A DNA stretch of 64,000 nt, taken from an uncultured Caldilinea sp. (GTDB lineage: Bacteria; Chloroflexota; Anaerolineae; Caldilineales; Caldilineaceae). The notes below the pieces were generated by a model, which was not told the origin of the DNA, did not search any database, and saw only the letters and a program-made list of their open reading frames with translations. The stretch covers positions 121,562 to 185,561 of the forward strand of contig NZ_CAKZMJ010000026.1 in the NCBI RefSeq assembly GCF_937128415.1, in the 5' to 3' direction. A program made the position numbers and the translations under genes. This document shows positions 17,991 through 34,293 of this stretch, in pieces (position 1 is the stretch's first letter; every line of letters starts with the position of its first letter).

Positions 17991-19136
<1,146 letters not shown>

Positions 19137-19199
19137 GCTTCGGTGCAATCTATCTCCTTTACAGAGAACTTTGCAAGACGACAAAAAAAGGAGCTCATC

Positions 19200-19583
<384 letters not shown>

Positions 19584-19695
19584 ATGTTGACGCGGCGTTA
19601 AACACACCATAACGTTGCAACCATCGACCGTTAACGTCTCCCGTCTATCCTGCATAACGAAATCTTCGACGAAGCGCTGTACACCTTCGTCCTAT

Positions 19696-19806
<111 letters not shown>

Positions 19807-19849
19807 TCGCTATTTGTGGGATGGTCACCGGCGACCAAATTTTTTTCGC

Positions 19850-19878
19850 TTGACAGTTCATCTCCCCACAGGCAGAAT
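19850..19878 (+). promoter_or_regulatory. Promoter TTGACA-N17-CAGAAT for the DUF1269 gene
   Basis: Consensus -35 at 19850-19855, 17-nt spacer, -10 CAGAAT at 19873-19878. Leader of about 95 nt to ATG 19978. Confidence 0.55.
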
Positions 19879-19977
19879 ATTCAACGAACGCAGCGCAGAG
19901 AATCTCTTCCCTTGCCGAAAACCTGAAATATTCAACAATGTTCTTATTCTTTTTCTTTACAGAAGGGAATGGTGGAC

Positions 19978-20475
19978 ATGTCTCATCTAATTGTATTGGC
20001 GTTCGATGGCGCAGACGAAGCAGCGAAGGTGCGCGAGGCAATTCGTCAACAACAAAAGCAGGGGCTGGTTGCGCTCGACGACGCCGCTATCGTCAGTCGG
20101 GATGCGGAAGGCAGAGTTCATGTCAGGAATGAAGTGAGTCGCGCCACCATGATCGGCACAGGCGTGGGCGCCTTGCTGGGGTTGTTGCTCGGCAATTTCT
20201 TTTTCCCGCTGACAAGCATGGCGCTCGGCGCGCTCGGCGGCGCGGGGGTCGGCGCTCTGACCGGGTTGGGTGTGGACGGCGGATTCGTCAAAGCAGTCAA
20301 AGACAGCCTGAAGCCCGACTCCTCGGCCCTCTTCTTGATCGTGCGCGACGCCGACGAAAGTGCGGCGCTGGCGTTGTTGCGCAATTATCACGGTCGCGTC
20401 CTACAGACCACGCTGGACAGCGAGACCGAGGAGAATTTGCGTCGCGCATTGGGCGACGTCGACGAAGGGCGCTAG
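19978..20475 (+). CDS. DUF1269-family membrane-associated protein
   Basis: About 165 aa. N-terminal MSHLIVLAFDGADEA, a charged helix, then a Gly-rich hydrophobic hairpin (GTGVGALLGLLLGNFFFPL ... ALGALGGAGVGALTGLG) that may insert in the membrane, then a C-terminal domain (SSALFLIVRDADESAALALL). This is the DUF1269 layout; function is unknown. Start chosen at ATG 19978, which matches family N-termini and lies about 10 nt after AAGGG; an in-frame ATG at 19969 is too close to that ribosome site. Confidence 0.82.
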   Translation: MSHLIVLAFDGADEAAKVREAIRQQQKQGLVALDDAAIVSRDAEGRVHVRNEVSRATMIGTGVGALLGLLLGNFFFPLTSMALGALGGAGVGALTGLGVDGGFVKAVKDSLKPDSSALFLIVRDADESAALALLRNYHGRVLQTTLDSETEENLRRALGDVDEGR

Positions 20476-20598
20476 GCAGCCCCTCTGCCCAGTGGACGTT
20501 CGCAGAATCCTCAACCTGTTTGTCGACCCTTCTTCGGATGGAGTGAACAGCGTCGGATTTTTGCTCTTCGGCGCCTCCGGCGGTCTTTCGCCGGCTGC

Positions 20599-20620
20599 GC
20601 GGCTGGGAGCCGCACCTACG
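20599..20620. repeat. Second copy of the GCGGCT/AGCCGC hairpin repeat
   Basis: GCGGCT-GGG-AGCCGC followed by ACCTACG. It is 21/22 identical to 2613-2634, where the loop is GAG. It lies between the converging DUF1269 and small membrane-protein genes. The rest of 20476-20704 shows no gene. Confidence 0.7.
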
Positions 20621-20704
20621 CCCACTGCCGTCTATTTGCTCAATTCACTCTATCGATGGTCAGGTTCAACTGGGTGACTTCTCAAGAAATCGATGCATTG
20701 CGAC

Positions 20705-21076
<372 letters not shown>

Positions 21077-21082
21077 CACGCT

Positions 21083-22222
<1,140 letters not shown>

Positions 22223-22229
22223 GTCTTTT

Positions 22230-22235
22230 ATTGTA
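22230..22235 (-). promoter_or_regulatory. -10 box (TACAAT) 7 nt before mnmA; probable leaderless promoter
   Basis: Minus strand TACAAT at 22230-22235, then 7 nt, then ATG 22222. No -35 match at 17-nt spacing. Confidence 0.5.
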
Positions 22236-22266
22236 CATGAGATGGACTTTTTCGCAGAGTAATGGC

Positions 22267-22375
22267 ATGGCGAAAAGCGCCATTCGAAAAGTCCAAGGTT
22301 TCTGGGGACAAAAGCCGTGGATAGACCACGGGACAGGAATTGGTTTCTGTCGTGGGCCAGGGAGGAAACTCCCTG
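22267..22375 (+). promoter_or_regulatory. Hairpin-rich 5' leader of the broken FecCD-type importer locus
   Basis: Four consecutive hairpins: ATGGCG-AAAAG-CGCCAT (22267-22283), CCGTGG-ATAGA-CCACGG (22315-22331), GACAGGAA-TTGG-TTTCTGTC (22332-22351, one wobble) and CAGGGAG-GAAA-CTCCCTG (22358-22375). The last ends 30 nt before the ATG of the lipoprotein remnant. A metal or cobalamin riboswitch would make sense for this transporter family, but I could not match the sequence to the conserved cores of the cobalamin, NiCo, FMN or TPP classes. Confidence 0.4.
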
Positions 22376-22405
22376 ACCTCCTCATCTTTGGAAAGAAGAA
22401 AATAT

Positions 22406-22620
22406 ATGGATTCGTCTCAACGTTTTACCGTTTCGCGCGTCCTTCTTTTGTTGATGGCGCTGCTCTTGCCCCTCAGCGCCTGCACGCCTGTCCAACCCTC
22501 TGCATCGCCTCCATCTTCCGAAGCGCCCCCGCCACCGAGCCGATCGTCGTGACCGGCGCCTCAGGGCGCACTGTGACGCTGCTGCGTCCGCCGGAACGCG
22601 TCGTCTTGACCGATCGCGGT
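22406..22620 (+). pseudogene. Truncated and frameshifted substrate-binding lipoprotein (FecB/BtuF type)
   Basis: The first ~48 codons give a good lipoprotein signal (LLLPLSAC) and a Pro/Ser linker, then a stop. In the +2 frame the mature start of a periplasmic-binding protein continues (TEPIVVTGASGRTVTLLRPP, ERVVLTDR). Adding one C to the five-C run at 22526-22530 restores the frame. After about 25 more residues homology ends abruptly and permease sequence begins, so some 250 codons of the binding protein are missing. The frameshift alone could be a sequencing error; the deletion could not. Confidence 0.75.
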
Positions 22621-22852
22621 GTCGGCGCTCTTTTCGGCGGGCGTGGGGCTGTTGAAATACGTGGCCGACCCGCTCACACGACTTCCGGAGATCACCTTCT
22701 GGCTGCTGGGAAGCCTGGCCAGCATCACCTGCGACAATCTGGCGCGCACGCTGCTGCCGGGTGAAATTCCGCTGGGCATTTTTACATCGCTCTTCGGCGC
22801 CGTAGCCTTCCTTGGCCTGATGACTTTGCAACAATATCGCACCAAATCATGA
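22619..22852 (+). pseudogene. Internally deleted FecCD-family ABC permease
   Basis: Only ~77 codons remain of a permease normally near 330. The first part (SALFSAGVGLLKYVADP, PEITFWLLGSLAS) is the middle of a FecCD permease; it is joined directly to the extreme C-terminus (CDNLARTLLPGEIPLGIF). Both the N-terminal half and a central segment are missing, so two deletions are needed. The reading frame is open to a TGA that overlaps the ATG of the ATPase, so a fragment might still be translated, but it cannot form a channel. Confidence 0.8.
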
Positions 22853-23625
22853 GCAACGTTTTGCTGTCGTTTCGTCACGTCTGGTTTGGCTACCGCCGGG
22901 ACAGGCCTCCCGTGCTCAAAGACGTCACTTTTGACCTGAAAGCCGGCCGCATTCTGGCGATCGTCGGGCCGAACGGCGCCGGCAAGACGACATTGCTTTC
23001 GCTCGCCCTGGGGTGGCAGCGGGCCTGGCGAGGCGAAATCGAGCTGGCGGGCCGCCCTTTGGAGAAATACAGCCGTGCGGAGCGAGGACGCTGGTTGGCG
23101 CTCACACCGCAGAGCGAACACACACCCTTCGACTACACCGTGCTGGAGTATGTGCTCATGGGCCGCGCGCCCCATCTCCCGCCTCTGGGCATGCCGACGG
23201 CGGCGGACTATGCCATCGCGCTGCGCGCGGTCGAGCAGGTCGGGCTTGCCGCGCTTGCAGAGCGTCCTGTGCCGCAGCTCAGCGGCGGCGAACAACAGCG
23301 GATGCTGTTGGCGCGCGCCATTGCGCAACAGCCGAAGCTGCTGTTACTGGACGAGCCGACCGCCCATCTCGACCTGCACAACAAGGCGCAGCTGATCCGC
23401 ATCATGCGCGATCTGCGCAGCCAGGGATGCACGCTGCTGATGACCAATCACGAACCGGAGGTGGTGCTGGCCGTCGCCAACGACGTCTTGCTGATGGAGG
23501 CTGGCCAGCCGCCGCAGTTCGGCCCGCTTGAAAGCGTCTTCACCGAAGCGGCGTTGAGCCGCATCCACCGTCTCCCGATCCGTCTGGTGCAGGTAGACGG
23601 ACGTCTCCAGGTGTTGTGGACATGA
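22849..23625 (+). CDS. ABC transporter ATPase, FecE/BtuD type (iron-chelate/cobalamin/metal)
   Basis: 258 aa, intact: Walker A VGPNGAGKTT, Q-loop in TPQSEH, signature LSGGEQQR, Walker B LLLLDEPTAHLD, and H-loop NHEP. The AHLDLHNK segment is typical of the FecE/BtuD/ZnuC group. ATG overlaps the stop of the permease remnant (ATGA), and its own stop overlaps the ATG of the next gene. With permease and receptor destroyed its original job is lost unless another permease is used. Confidence 0.9.
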   Translation: MSNVLLSFRHVWFGYRRDRPPVLKDVTFDLKAGRILAIVGPNGAGKTTLLSLALGWQRAWRGEIELAGRPLEKYSRAERGRWLALTPQSEHTPFDYTVLEYVLMGRAPHLPPLGMPTAADYAIALRAVEQVGLAALAERPVPQLSGGEQQRMLLARAIAQQPKLLLLDEPTAHLDLHNKAQLIRIMRDLRSQGCTLLMTNHEPEVVLAVANDVLLMEAGQPPQFGPLESVFTEAALSRIHRLPIRLVQVDGRLQVLWT

Positions 23626-24134
23626 AACGGCGTGGGCGCATCTTTCTGGTCGCCGGCGCGATTGGCGCCGGCAAGACGACTTACTGCCGTCGACGCGTTG
23701 AAGAGATGCAGCGCAGCGGAGCAGACGTCGCCGGCGTGTTGTCGCCTGCGCGCTTTGAAGCGGGCGTAAAGACCGGCATCGACGTCGTCGACCTACGCAG
23801 CGGCGAACGGCGCCCTCTTGCCCATCTGCGCACAGTCGAAGAGATGGGGCCAGGCGAGGGCGTCTACACTCGACGTTGGCGCTTTGAGCCGGAGGCGCTG
23901 GCGTGGGCGAACCAGGCGCTTGCAGCCGCAACGCCGTGCGATCTGCTCGTCGTCGATGAGTTGGGTCCGCTGGAGATGGAACAAGGCCGTGGATGGACGG
24001 CAGGGCTTGCCGCCGTGGAGACGCGCGCTTACGACGAGGCGTTGGTGGTGGTGCGCGCCGACCTTCTGGGGCTTGCACTGGCGCGCTGGCCAGAGGCTGA
24101 AACGCACTGGATCGAACCTGCTCAACCTGGATGA
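23622..24134 (+). CDS. THEP1-like nucleoside-triphosphatase
   Basis: 170 aa P-loop NTPase. Walker A is GAIGAGKTT, the Walker B-like motif is LLVVDELGPLEM, and WIEPAQ ends the protein; these match the THEP1 family of small NTPases. ATG 23622 overlaps the ATPase stop (ATGA), so translation is coupled. Genes of this family or the related DUF2478 sit next to metal and cofactor transporters in other genomes, but a specific role is not established. It and the ATPase remain intact while the rest of the operon has decayed. Confidence 0.8.
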   Translation: MKRRGRIFLVAGAIGAGKTTYCRRRVEEMQRSGADVAGVLSPARFEAGVKTGIDVVDLRSGERRPLAHLRTVEEMGPGEGVYTRRWRFEPEALAWANQALAAATPCDLLVVDELGPLEMEQGRGWTAGLAAVETRAYDEALVVVRADLLGLALARWPEAETHWIEPAQPG

Positions 24135-24310
24135 AATGAATAGACAAACAGTTTCTACCTCGCACAGCCGAGCCGCAAAGGCATAGCTCCGTAAAGTCTC
24201 CCTGTAACGAACCTGCTCCCCATGCATCTAATTCAACAGCAGCCTGGGTGCAATCCTTTGCACGTGGGTTGTGCGAAGCTTTGAGAAAGCGGTGAGAAAG
24301 GATTTCCTGG

Positions 24311-25459
24311 ATGATCCGGTCTCAATCTAAATCTGACCCTGTTCCAATGGCTCGTCATCCTATCACGTTTCAGGAAATTGTCGAGCATTTTGCGCCGGGT
24401 TGGTTTGCTTCGGTCATGGGCACGGCGGCGACGGGGGTCGCTATCTTTGCGCTGCGGAACTTCGTGCCCTTCGCCGGTGCGTTGCAGGTGATCTTTTTGA
24501 CACTGGCGGTGGTGCTTTTTGGAGTGCTGCTCGCGCCCTGGAGCATCCGCTGGCTCAAGCATCCGCAGGCAGTGCGCCGCGACCTGATGCATCCCGTCTC
24601 GGCGGCTTTCTTTCCGACGATGCCCATCTCACTGTTGGTCATCGGGATTGCGCTGGAAAAAACGCCGTTGCCCTTTTTGCCCGAGGGTGCACTGTGGCCC
24701 CTGCTGTTGACGCTGTGGGCGATTGGCTCCCTTGCTATTCTGATCTTTGCGCTTGTTATTCTAACTATCTTCTTTCATCACACCGAGATTCGTTGGGAAG
24801 CTTCGACGCTGGGTTGGTTGATTCCGCCGGTTTCGATGTTGCTCAGCCCTGTTTTGGGGCTGAGTCTTTCAATGCGCTACGCCGGAGCGCTGTGGGGAGA
24901 GGTCGCCTTCTACGCCAGTCTGTTTTTTCTAGGTGCAGGCAGCCTGCTCTTTCTGCTGATGATGGCGACCGTCTTCACGCGCTCCATTTTTTACGCGCCG
25001 CCGCCTGCCCCTTTGGCGCCGACGTTGTGGGTGGGCGTTGCGCCGCCCTCGATTCTTACAATCGTTGCGCTGCGCATCGTGGCGCCGGTGCAAAGCCACC
25101 TCGCAGTTAGCCAGCAGGTCGCAGAAACGTTTTCACTGCTGGCGAAGGTCAGCGGCGCAGCGTTGTGGGGCTTTGCACTCTTTTGGATGATGCTGGCGCT
25201 GTTGGCAACGCTCGAGACGCATCGCAGGACTCCGCTGCCTTTTGCGCTGAGTTGGTGGGCGTTCATCTTCCCTGTGGGCGTTTTCACCGTCGCCAGCGGC
25301 ATGCTTTATCAGGCTATGCCTGTCCTTTTCTTCCTATGGATCGGCCTGGCAACCTTGATCGGCCTGCTCGTCCTCTGGGTGGCGACGCTCCTTCGCACTA
25401 TCCAGGGCGTCTGGCGCGGGACAATCTTTCTGCCGCCCGCCGGACAGCCGTCCAGATGA
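24311..25459 (+). CDS. TDT/SLAC1-family transporter (TehA-like)
   Basis: 382 aa with about ten transmembrane helices and few charges between them. The N-terminal FAPGWFASVMGTAATGV block is the family hallmark (PxWFxxVMGTG-type), shared by tellurite-resistance TehA, malate Mae1, sulfite Ssu1 and plant SLAC1 channels. Substrate likely a small anion (sulfite, nitrate, C4-dicarboxylate); not decidable here. AAAGGA lies 8 nt before ATG 24311. The 176 nt upstream carry only short imperfect inverted repeats. Confidence 0.88.
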   Translation: MIRSQSKSDPVPMARHPITFQEIVEHFAPGWFASVMGTAATGVAIFALRNFVPFAGALQVIFLTLAVVLFGVLLAPWSIRWLKHPQAVRRDLMHPVSAAFFPTMPISLLVIGIALEKTPLPFLPEGALWPLLLTLWAIGSLAILIFALVILTIFFHHTEIRWEASTLGWLIPPVSMLLSPVLGLSLSMRYAGALWGEVAFYASLFFLGAGSLLFLLMMATVFTRSIFYAPPPAPLAPTLWVGVAPPSILTIVALRIVAPVQSHLAVSQQVAETFSLLAKVSGAALWGFALFWMMLALLATLETHRRTPLPFALSWWAFIFPVGVFTVASGMLYQAMPVLFFLWIGLATLIGLLVLWVATLLRTIQGVWRGTIFLPPAGQPSR

Positions 25460-25487
25460 AACCAATGCGCCCTTCGTCTGCTCCGCT

Positions 25488-27478
25488 TCACGGTTGAATC
25501 GTCACCGTCATTTCTATGCTGGCCGAACGTCCATCTTCCGCAGTCACGACGGCGCGCAGTCGGTGCGGTTCGCCGTAGCGCACCGGCTCGCCTGAGGGCC
25601 AGGCGTCGCCGTGTTCGCCAAAGCGCCAGACGTTGCAGTCCGGCTCCCCGCCTGCGAAGGCGCAGTAGGCGGCGTTCCGCTCCGTGCGCTGATAGACCTC
25701 TCGGCCATCGGGATCGAAGATGCGCAAGTCCACGCTGCGAACGCCGGCGCCATCCTCTTCGCCGCGCGTCGGATCGTACGCCTCCACCTGAAAGACCAGA
25801 GCGCCGTAGACCACGTCGGCGACGTGGTCTGGTCCGGTCTGCGCAATCCTGACGACCAGCTCGCGGCGCGGAGTCTCCTGCCCGCAGAGGGGTAGGTCGG
25901 GATGCTCGATCCTGAACGGGCTGCGCCAGGTGGCCGCGTCGCCGTTTTCAAGCACAATCGTGGCGGCGACGGTGAAATCGCCGTTGCACAACGCTCGCTC
26001 TGTGTCCGGCCAACGCGCGCCGCGGCGAATTTCGAGCACATTGCAGGTCGGCTCGCCGCCGCCGAACGAGCAGTAACCGGAGACGCGCTCCGTGCGCCGA
26101 TAGATTTCCTCGTCCAGGGCATCCAGGATGCGAAAATCAACGCGCTCGATGCGCTGATTGTTGGGCGTGCGCTCGATCTCGGCGCGGAAGAAGATGCGAT
26201 TGCGGAACACGGCGACGCCGTCGCTCAGATTCGCCAGGTTGAAGCTGGTCACCAAGGCTCCGCTCCAACTTGCATCGCCCGGGGCCGGACCGGGCAGCAC
26301 CACGACCGGCGGCAAGGTCGGCGGCGGCGCCGTAGGAACCGCCACGGGTGGCAGCGTCGGGGAAGGCGTCGGTGTGGGAGAGGGCGTGGCCGTCGGTCGA
26401 GGCGTCGGCGGGGACGCCGCGAGTTGCAATGTCATTAAGTCAAATGTGCACTCGATGAAGCGCGGAGCGGCCGCCACCCAGCCAATGCGCCCATCGGGCA
26501 GCGGCTGCACCTCCACCCAGGAGGCGTCGGCGTTGCGCCCCAACGGCCGCAGCTGCGTATTGACCGGCAGCACGTCGATCACCGGAAAGACCGTCCCCGG
26601 CCCGCTGCGCAGGTTGAGGTTCGGCGCCGCGCGCACCGTGCAAAGCCTCTGGGGCGTCGGCGTTGCAGTGGGCGCCCGCGCTGTTGTGGCGTCCGGTGCA
26701 AGCGGGAGGGCGCCCGCCATTGCGTTCAGCGTGTGCACGGTCAGGGTGTACGGCCCGCGGTCGCTGCGCCGCGCGCCGGCGACGAGCAGCTCATACACGC
26801 CGGTGGTGGACAGCGCAACGCCCCCGATGAGCGCTGTTTTCTCATCGATTTGAACGCTGGTGGAAAGCGCCTCCACCGACTGCGGCCCGACCAACTCGAT
26901 GAAGGGCGTGAACCGGTCGCTCTGCACGGCGGCGGTGAGGACGTCGCCTGCACAGCCGCGCAACGCCCACAGCTCTCCCAGGCTGGAGCGCACGGCGCCG
27001 GTGACGACGCCGCTGTGAACCAGGACGCCCGCCGCCTCGTTGCGCATCGACTCCGGAAGATCGCCAAAATCCACTGTGATCGTGTAAGGCCCCCGGTCGC
27101 TGCGCCGTTCTCCGGCCGCGGCGACGGTGTAGAAGCCGCTTGCCTCAACGGTCAACAGCGCCTGGGCGCGCTCGCCGTCCTCCGCAAGCGCCTCGAACAG
27201 AGGCGCCTGCAGGACATCCGTGTAGACGCTCAGGTAGGGCGCGAACGCCGTGCTGATCATCGTGATGGTCACCTGATCGCCGGCGCACGCATACAATGTC
27301 CATTCTTCTCCCGCTGCGCTGAGGACTTGACCGGACGCAGACGCGCCCGGAGCGAGCGGGCGACCATCTTGGGCGAAAGCGACGGTGAAAAGCAACAGCG
27401 CAGCCAGCAATCCTCCCGCCAATAGGAGCGCTGCAGCCGTCCGCTGCACTGGAGTCCGTTGCCCTGTAAATGTTCGAT

Positions 27479-27482
<4 letters not shown>
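25488..27482 (-). CDS. Secreted multidomain protein: two PPC-like domains, SH3b, Pro/Thr linker, two Cys-containing repeats
   Basis: 664 aa with a signal peptide (cleavage near residue 37, VAFA). Order: two pre-peptidase-C-like beta domains (each with GERRSDRGPYTITV or GARRSDRGPYTLTV near its end), an SH3b domain (LNLRSGPGTVFPVIDVL, about 290-345), a PTPTPSPT-type linker (355-395), then two similar C-terminal modules of ~130 aa, recognisable by GYCSFGGGEPTCNV and AYCAFAGGEPDCNV. Each module has a close Cys pair that could form a disulfide. ATG 27482 overlaps the stop of the CHAT gene by 4 nt (ATGA), so both proteins come from one message. Possible surface target or partner of the CHAT protein; function unknown. 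Confidence 0.85.
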
Positions 27483-30106
<2,624 letters not shown>

Positions 30107-30439
30107 GTTCGCCTCGCACCTCCGATGAACCGGGCAGAGGTGCAGAGGTTCATTATCGCAGGTCGTCGGAATATGTCAAATGCCTTTCCTGGCGTTGTTC
30201 CGCCGAACGTTCCGTCGTTGACCGTGTGCGTTGACCGTGTGCGCATTGCAGCACGCAAACGCAGCGCGCGTTGGGGATGCGTCGCGCTTTTTCCATGAAG
30301 CACGAAACACGCAACATCAACAACACTACTCTTGTCAGGAGCGGCTAATCTTGTCAGGAGCGGCTAATGATGGCATTATGGTTTTCATCCTGCGCTGCGG
30401 GGTTGAAGACGCGAACAGATTGAGGAGCTAGCAGATTTT
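30107..30439. other. Intergenic region with two short tandem duplications and a possible gmd promoter
   Basis: No gene seen. A 13-bp unit (GTTGACCGTGTGC) is repeated at 30217-30229 and 30230-30242. A 19-bp unit is repeated perfectly at 30331-30349 and 30350-30368 (each CTTGTCAGGAGCGGCTAAT). The second 19-bp unit supplies TTGTCA (30351-30356), 17 nt before CATTAT (30374-30379), a plausible promoter for gmd. Confidence 0.65.
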
Positions 30440-31429
<990 letters not shown>

Positions 31430-31444
31430 AGTCGGAGGCGAACC

Positions 31445-32281
31445 ATGGCGTCAAGCCACGCACAGCAGACAGACCCATCTCCTGACGATGACCCCTCCTT
31501 CAACAAACGCACCTCGATCGGTCTGTCGCCGCGGCGTCCTACGGCGCCGGAGACGGTGCAGCGTCCGCCGGAGGCAGGCGGACGCATATCCGGTTGGTGG
31601 CTGGTCTTCTGGCTGTGCGTTTTATTGCTCACCGTTGGCGCCCTGGTGCTCGTGCGCGCCTTGCCGGCGGACCTCTCGTGGCGCGACGCGCTGGCGTTTT
31701 TCGATCGCAGCGTCCCGGCGACCCTCTCTGCGGAACGCTTTTTCGTAGACTTCACCGTTGACGACGGGACCTTCATCCCATACATCAAACCCGGCGTCGC
31801 ATCAATGCAAGCAGTTCCATCTGAAGGCGTCTATCGCATCGACGTCTGGCCTGCGTATCTGGCGTGGACCCGTATCGCCGTCGCAGAAGCTCCGCCGCTG
31901 CGTTTGGAAGTCGATGCAATCGTCGATGTCCAGACGCCGAACGGAAAGATCGCCCTTTTTGGACGCTTCGAGGATGAAGATCGTTTTTACCTTTTTTCGG
32001 TGGATGGGCGAGGGCGCTTCACCGTGGCGCTTCACCAAGATGGCGTGGAGACGACGCTGCGCCCACCGACGCCCCTGTCGGCGATTCAGCCCGCCGGTTT
32101 CGCCAATCGCCTCAGCCTGGAGGACGATGGCGCAGCGCTGCGCTTCCTGGCCAACGGCGTCCTTCTCGACAGGATCGAGGTGGAGCCGGCTTCGACGCTC
32201 TCCTTTGGCGTGGGCGCCGAGACAGGTGGAGCGGAGCCTGCGACCATCCTGATCGACTCGATTCGCATACGCAAGCCATGA
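31445..32281 (+). CDS. Hypothetical single-span membrane protein with beta-rich extracytoplasmic domain
   Basis: 278 aa. A polar, Pro-rich N-terminal ~48 residues precede one transmembrane helix (WWLVFWLCVLLLTVGALVLV, about 51-71). The remaining ~200 residues alternate short strands (RLEVDAIVDVQTPNGKIALFGRF; FYLFSVDGRGRFTVALHQ; LRFLANGVLLDRIEVEP), suggesting a concanavalin-like or LamG-like sandwich. No family assigned. Starts 15 nt after gmd and overlaps the HEAT-repeat gene by 4 nt (ATGA), so likely gmd operon. Confidence 0.7.
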   Translation: MASSHAQQTDPSPDDDPSFNKRTSIGLSPRRPTAPETVQRPPEAGGRISGWWLVFWLCVLLLTVGALVLVRALPADLSWRDALAFFDRSVPATLSAERFFVDFTVDDGTFIPYIKPGVASMQAVPSEGVYRIDVWPAYLAWTRIAVAEAPPLRLEVDAIVDVQTPNGKIALFGRFEDEDRFYLFSVDGRGRFTVALHQDGVETTLRPPTPLSAIQPAGFANRLSLEDDGAALRFLANGVLLDRIEVEPASTLSFGVGAETGGAEPATILIDSIRIRKP

Positions 32282-32880
32282 ACCCGACCGCACAATTCGA
32301 CGCATTTCGCTCCGCCATTGCCGCAGATGACGACGAGCGCACCGAACCACTTGCCTTGAAGCTGACGCCGGCCGATGAGCCTGCCCTCATCGAACTTCTC
32401 TCTTCGCCTGAGGAAAATGAGCGGTGGTGGGCGCTGCGCGCGCTGGCGGCCTGCGGATCGGCGAACGCAGTCGCTCCCGTCGCCAAAGGCCTCGACGATC
32501 CGGCTCCCGCCGTGCGCGCTGCGGCGGCATTGGCGCTGGCGCACCTGCACCGGCGCCACCCGGCGGAAGTGACGCCTCTCCTCGACCCGTTGGCTGCGCA
32601 CCTTGCCGATGAAGAGGGCATGGTGCGTCAAATCGCAGCGGACGCCCTTGCAATGTGCGGCGATGACGCCGCACCGGCGCTTGCACGCGTTCTCTTTGAA
32701 CAACGTCACGAAGGCGCGCGCACGCGCGCGGCGGGCGCGCTGCGCAAGATGGCGACCCGCAAGGCGGCGAGCATCCTGTACGCGCTGCTGAACGACCCCA
32801 ATCCCCTGGTTCGCACCTACGCCTATGAAGGACTGGATGAAATGGGGTTGCTGGAGACGCTCCTGGTGACGTTGCAATGA
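32278..32880 (+). CDS. HEAT-repeat protein
   Basis: 200 aa of alpha-helical repeats: ENERWWALRALAACGS, PAPAVRAAAALALAHLHR, EEGMVRQIAADALAMCGD, EGARTRAAGALRKMATR and NPLVRTYAYEGLDEMG. These are PBS-lyase/HEAT-type units, which make protein-binding scaffolds. No catalytic residues. ATG overlaps the stop of the upstream membrane protein. Role unknown; it may be cytoplasmic partner of that protein. Confidence 0.8.
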   Translation: MNPTAQFDAFRSAIAADDDERTEPLALKLTPADEPALIELLSSPEENERWWALRALAACGSANAVAPVAKGLDDPAPAVRAAAALALAHLHRRHPAEVTPLLDPLAAHLADEEGMVRQIAADALAMCGDDAAPALARVLFEQRHEGARTRAAGALRKMATRKAASILYALLNDPNPLVRTYAYEGLDEMGLLETLLVTLQ

Positions 32881-32988
32881 GGACGCGGTTCAGGTCGAGA
32901 CAACCAATGCCATCGATTTCTGCTTATCCGTTGGGTTGTATTGCGCAGTTCAACGCGTCCCCCTCGTTTCTCCGTCCCCGATTTTCAA

Positions 32989-32997
32989 TGCTATACT
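32989..32997 (+). promoter_or_regulatory. Extended -10 promoter (TGCTATACT) for the SH3b lipoprotein
   Basis: TG-N-TATACT at 32989-32997, with no clear -35; leader of about 45 nt to ATG 33048. Confidence 0.5.
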
Positions 32998-33047
32998 GGA
33001 TTTTACGCCTCTGTCTTGTCAGGATTGCTTGAGTTCAGTTAAGGTTT

Positions 33048-34175
<1,128 letters not shown>

Positions 34176-34228
34176 AACTCTAGAAAAATTTGAAAGACCA
34201 GCTCCTCTTCGATTGATTTAAACGCCCT

Positions 34229-34267
34229 TTTCTCTTCCAGGAAGCTTGGAGCTTCCTGGAAGAGAAA
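34229..34267. terminator. Perfect 17-bp inverted repeat with 5-nt loop, AGGAAGC-core family copy 2
   Basis: Arms 34229-34245 and 34251-34267, loop TTGGA. It lies between the converging SH3b and carbonic-anhydrase-like genes. The arms are preceded by a short T-run on one side and followed by AAA on the other, so either gene could use it. Core shared with 11437-11482. Confidence 0.75.
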
Positions 34268-34293
34268 CCGCTGACTTGTATCGACGAAGCGTT

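Noticed and set aside
22267..22375. Cobalamin riboswitch call for the importer leader
   Set aside because: Hairpins are present, but the conserved GCCACTG-type B12 box and the central conserved core were not found.
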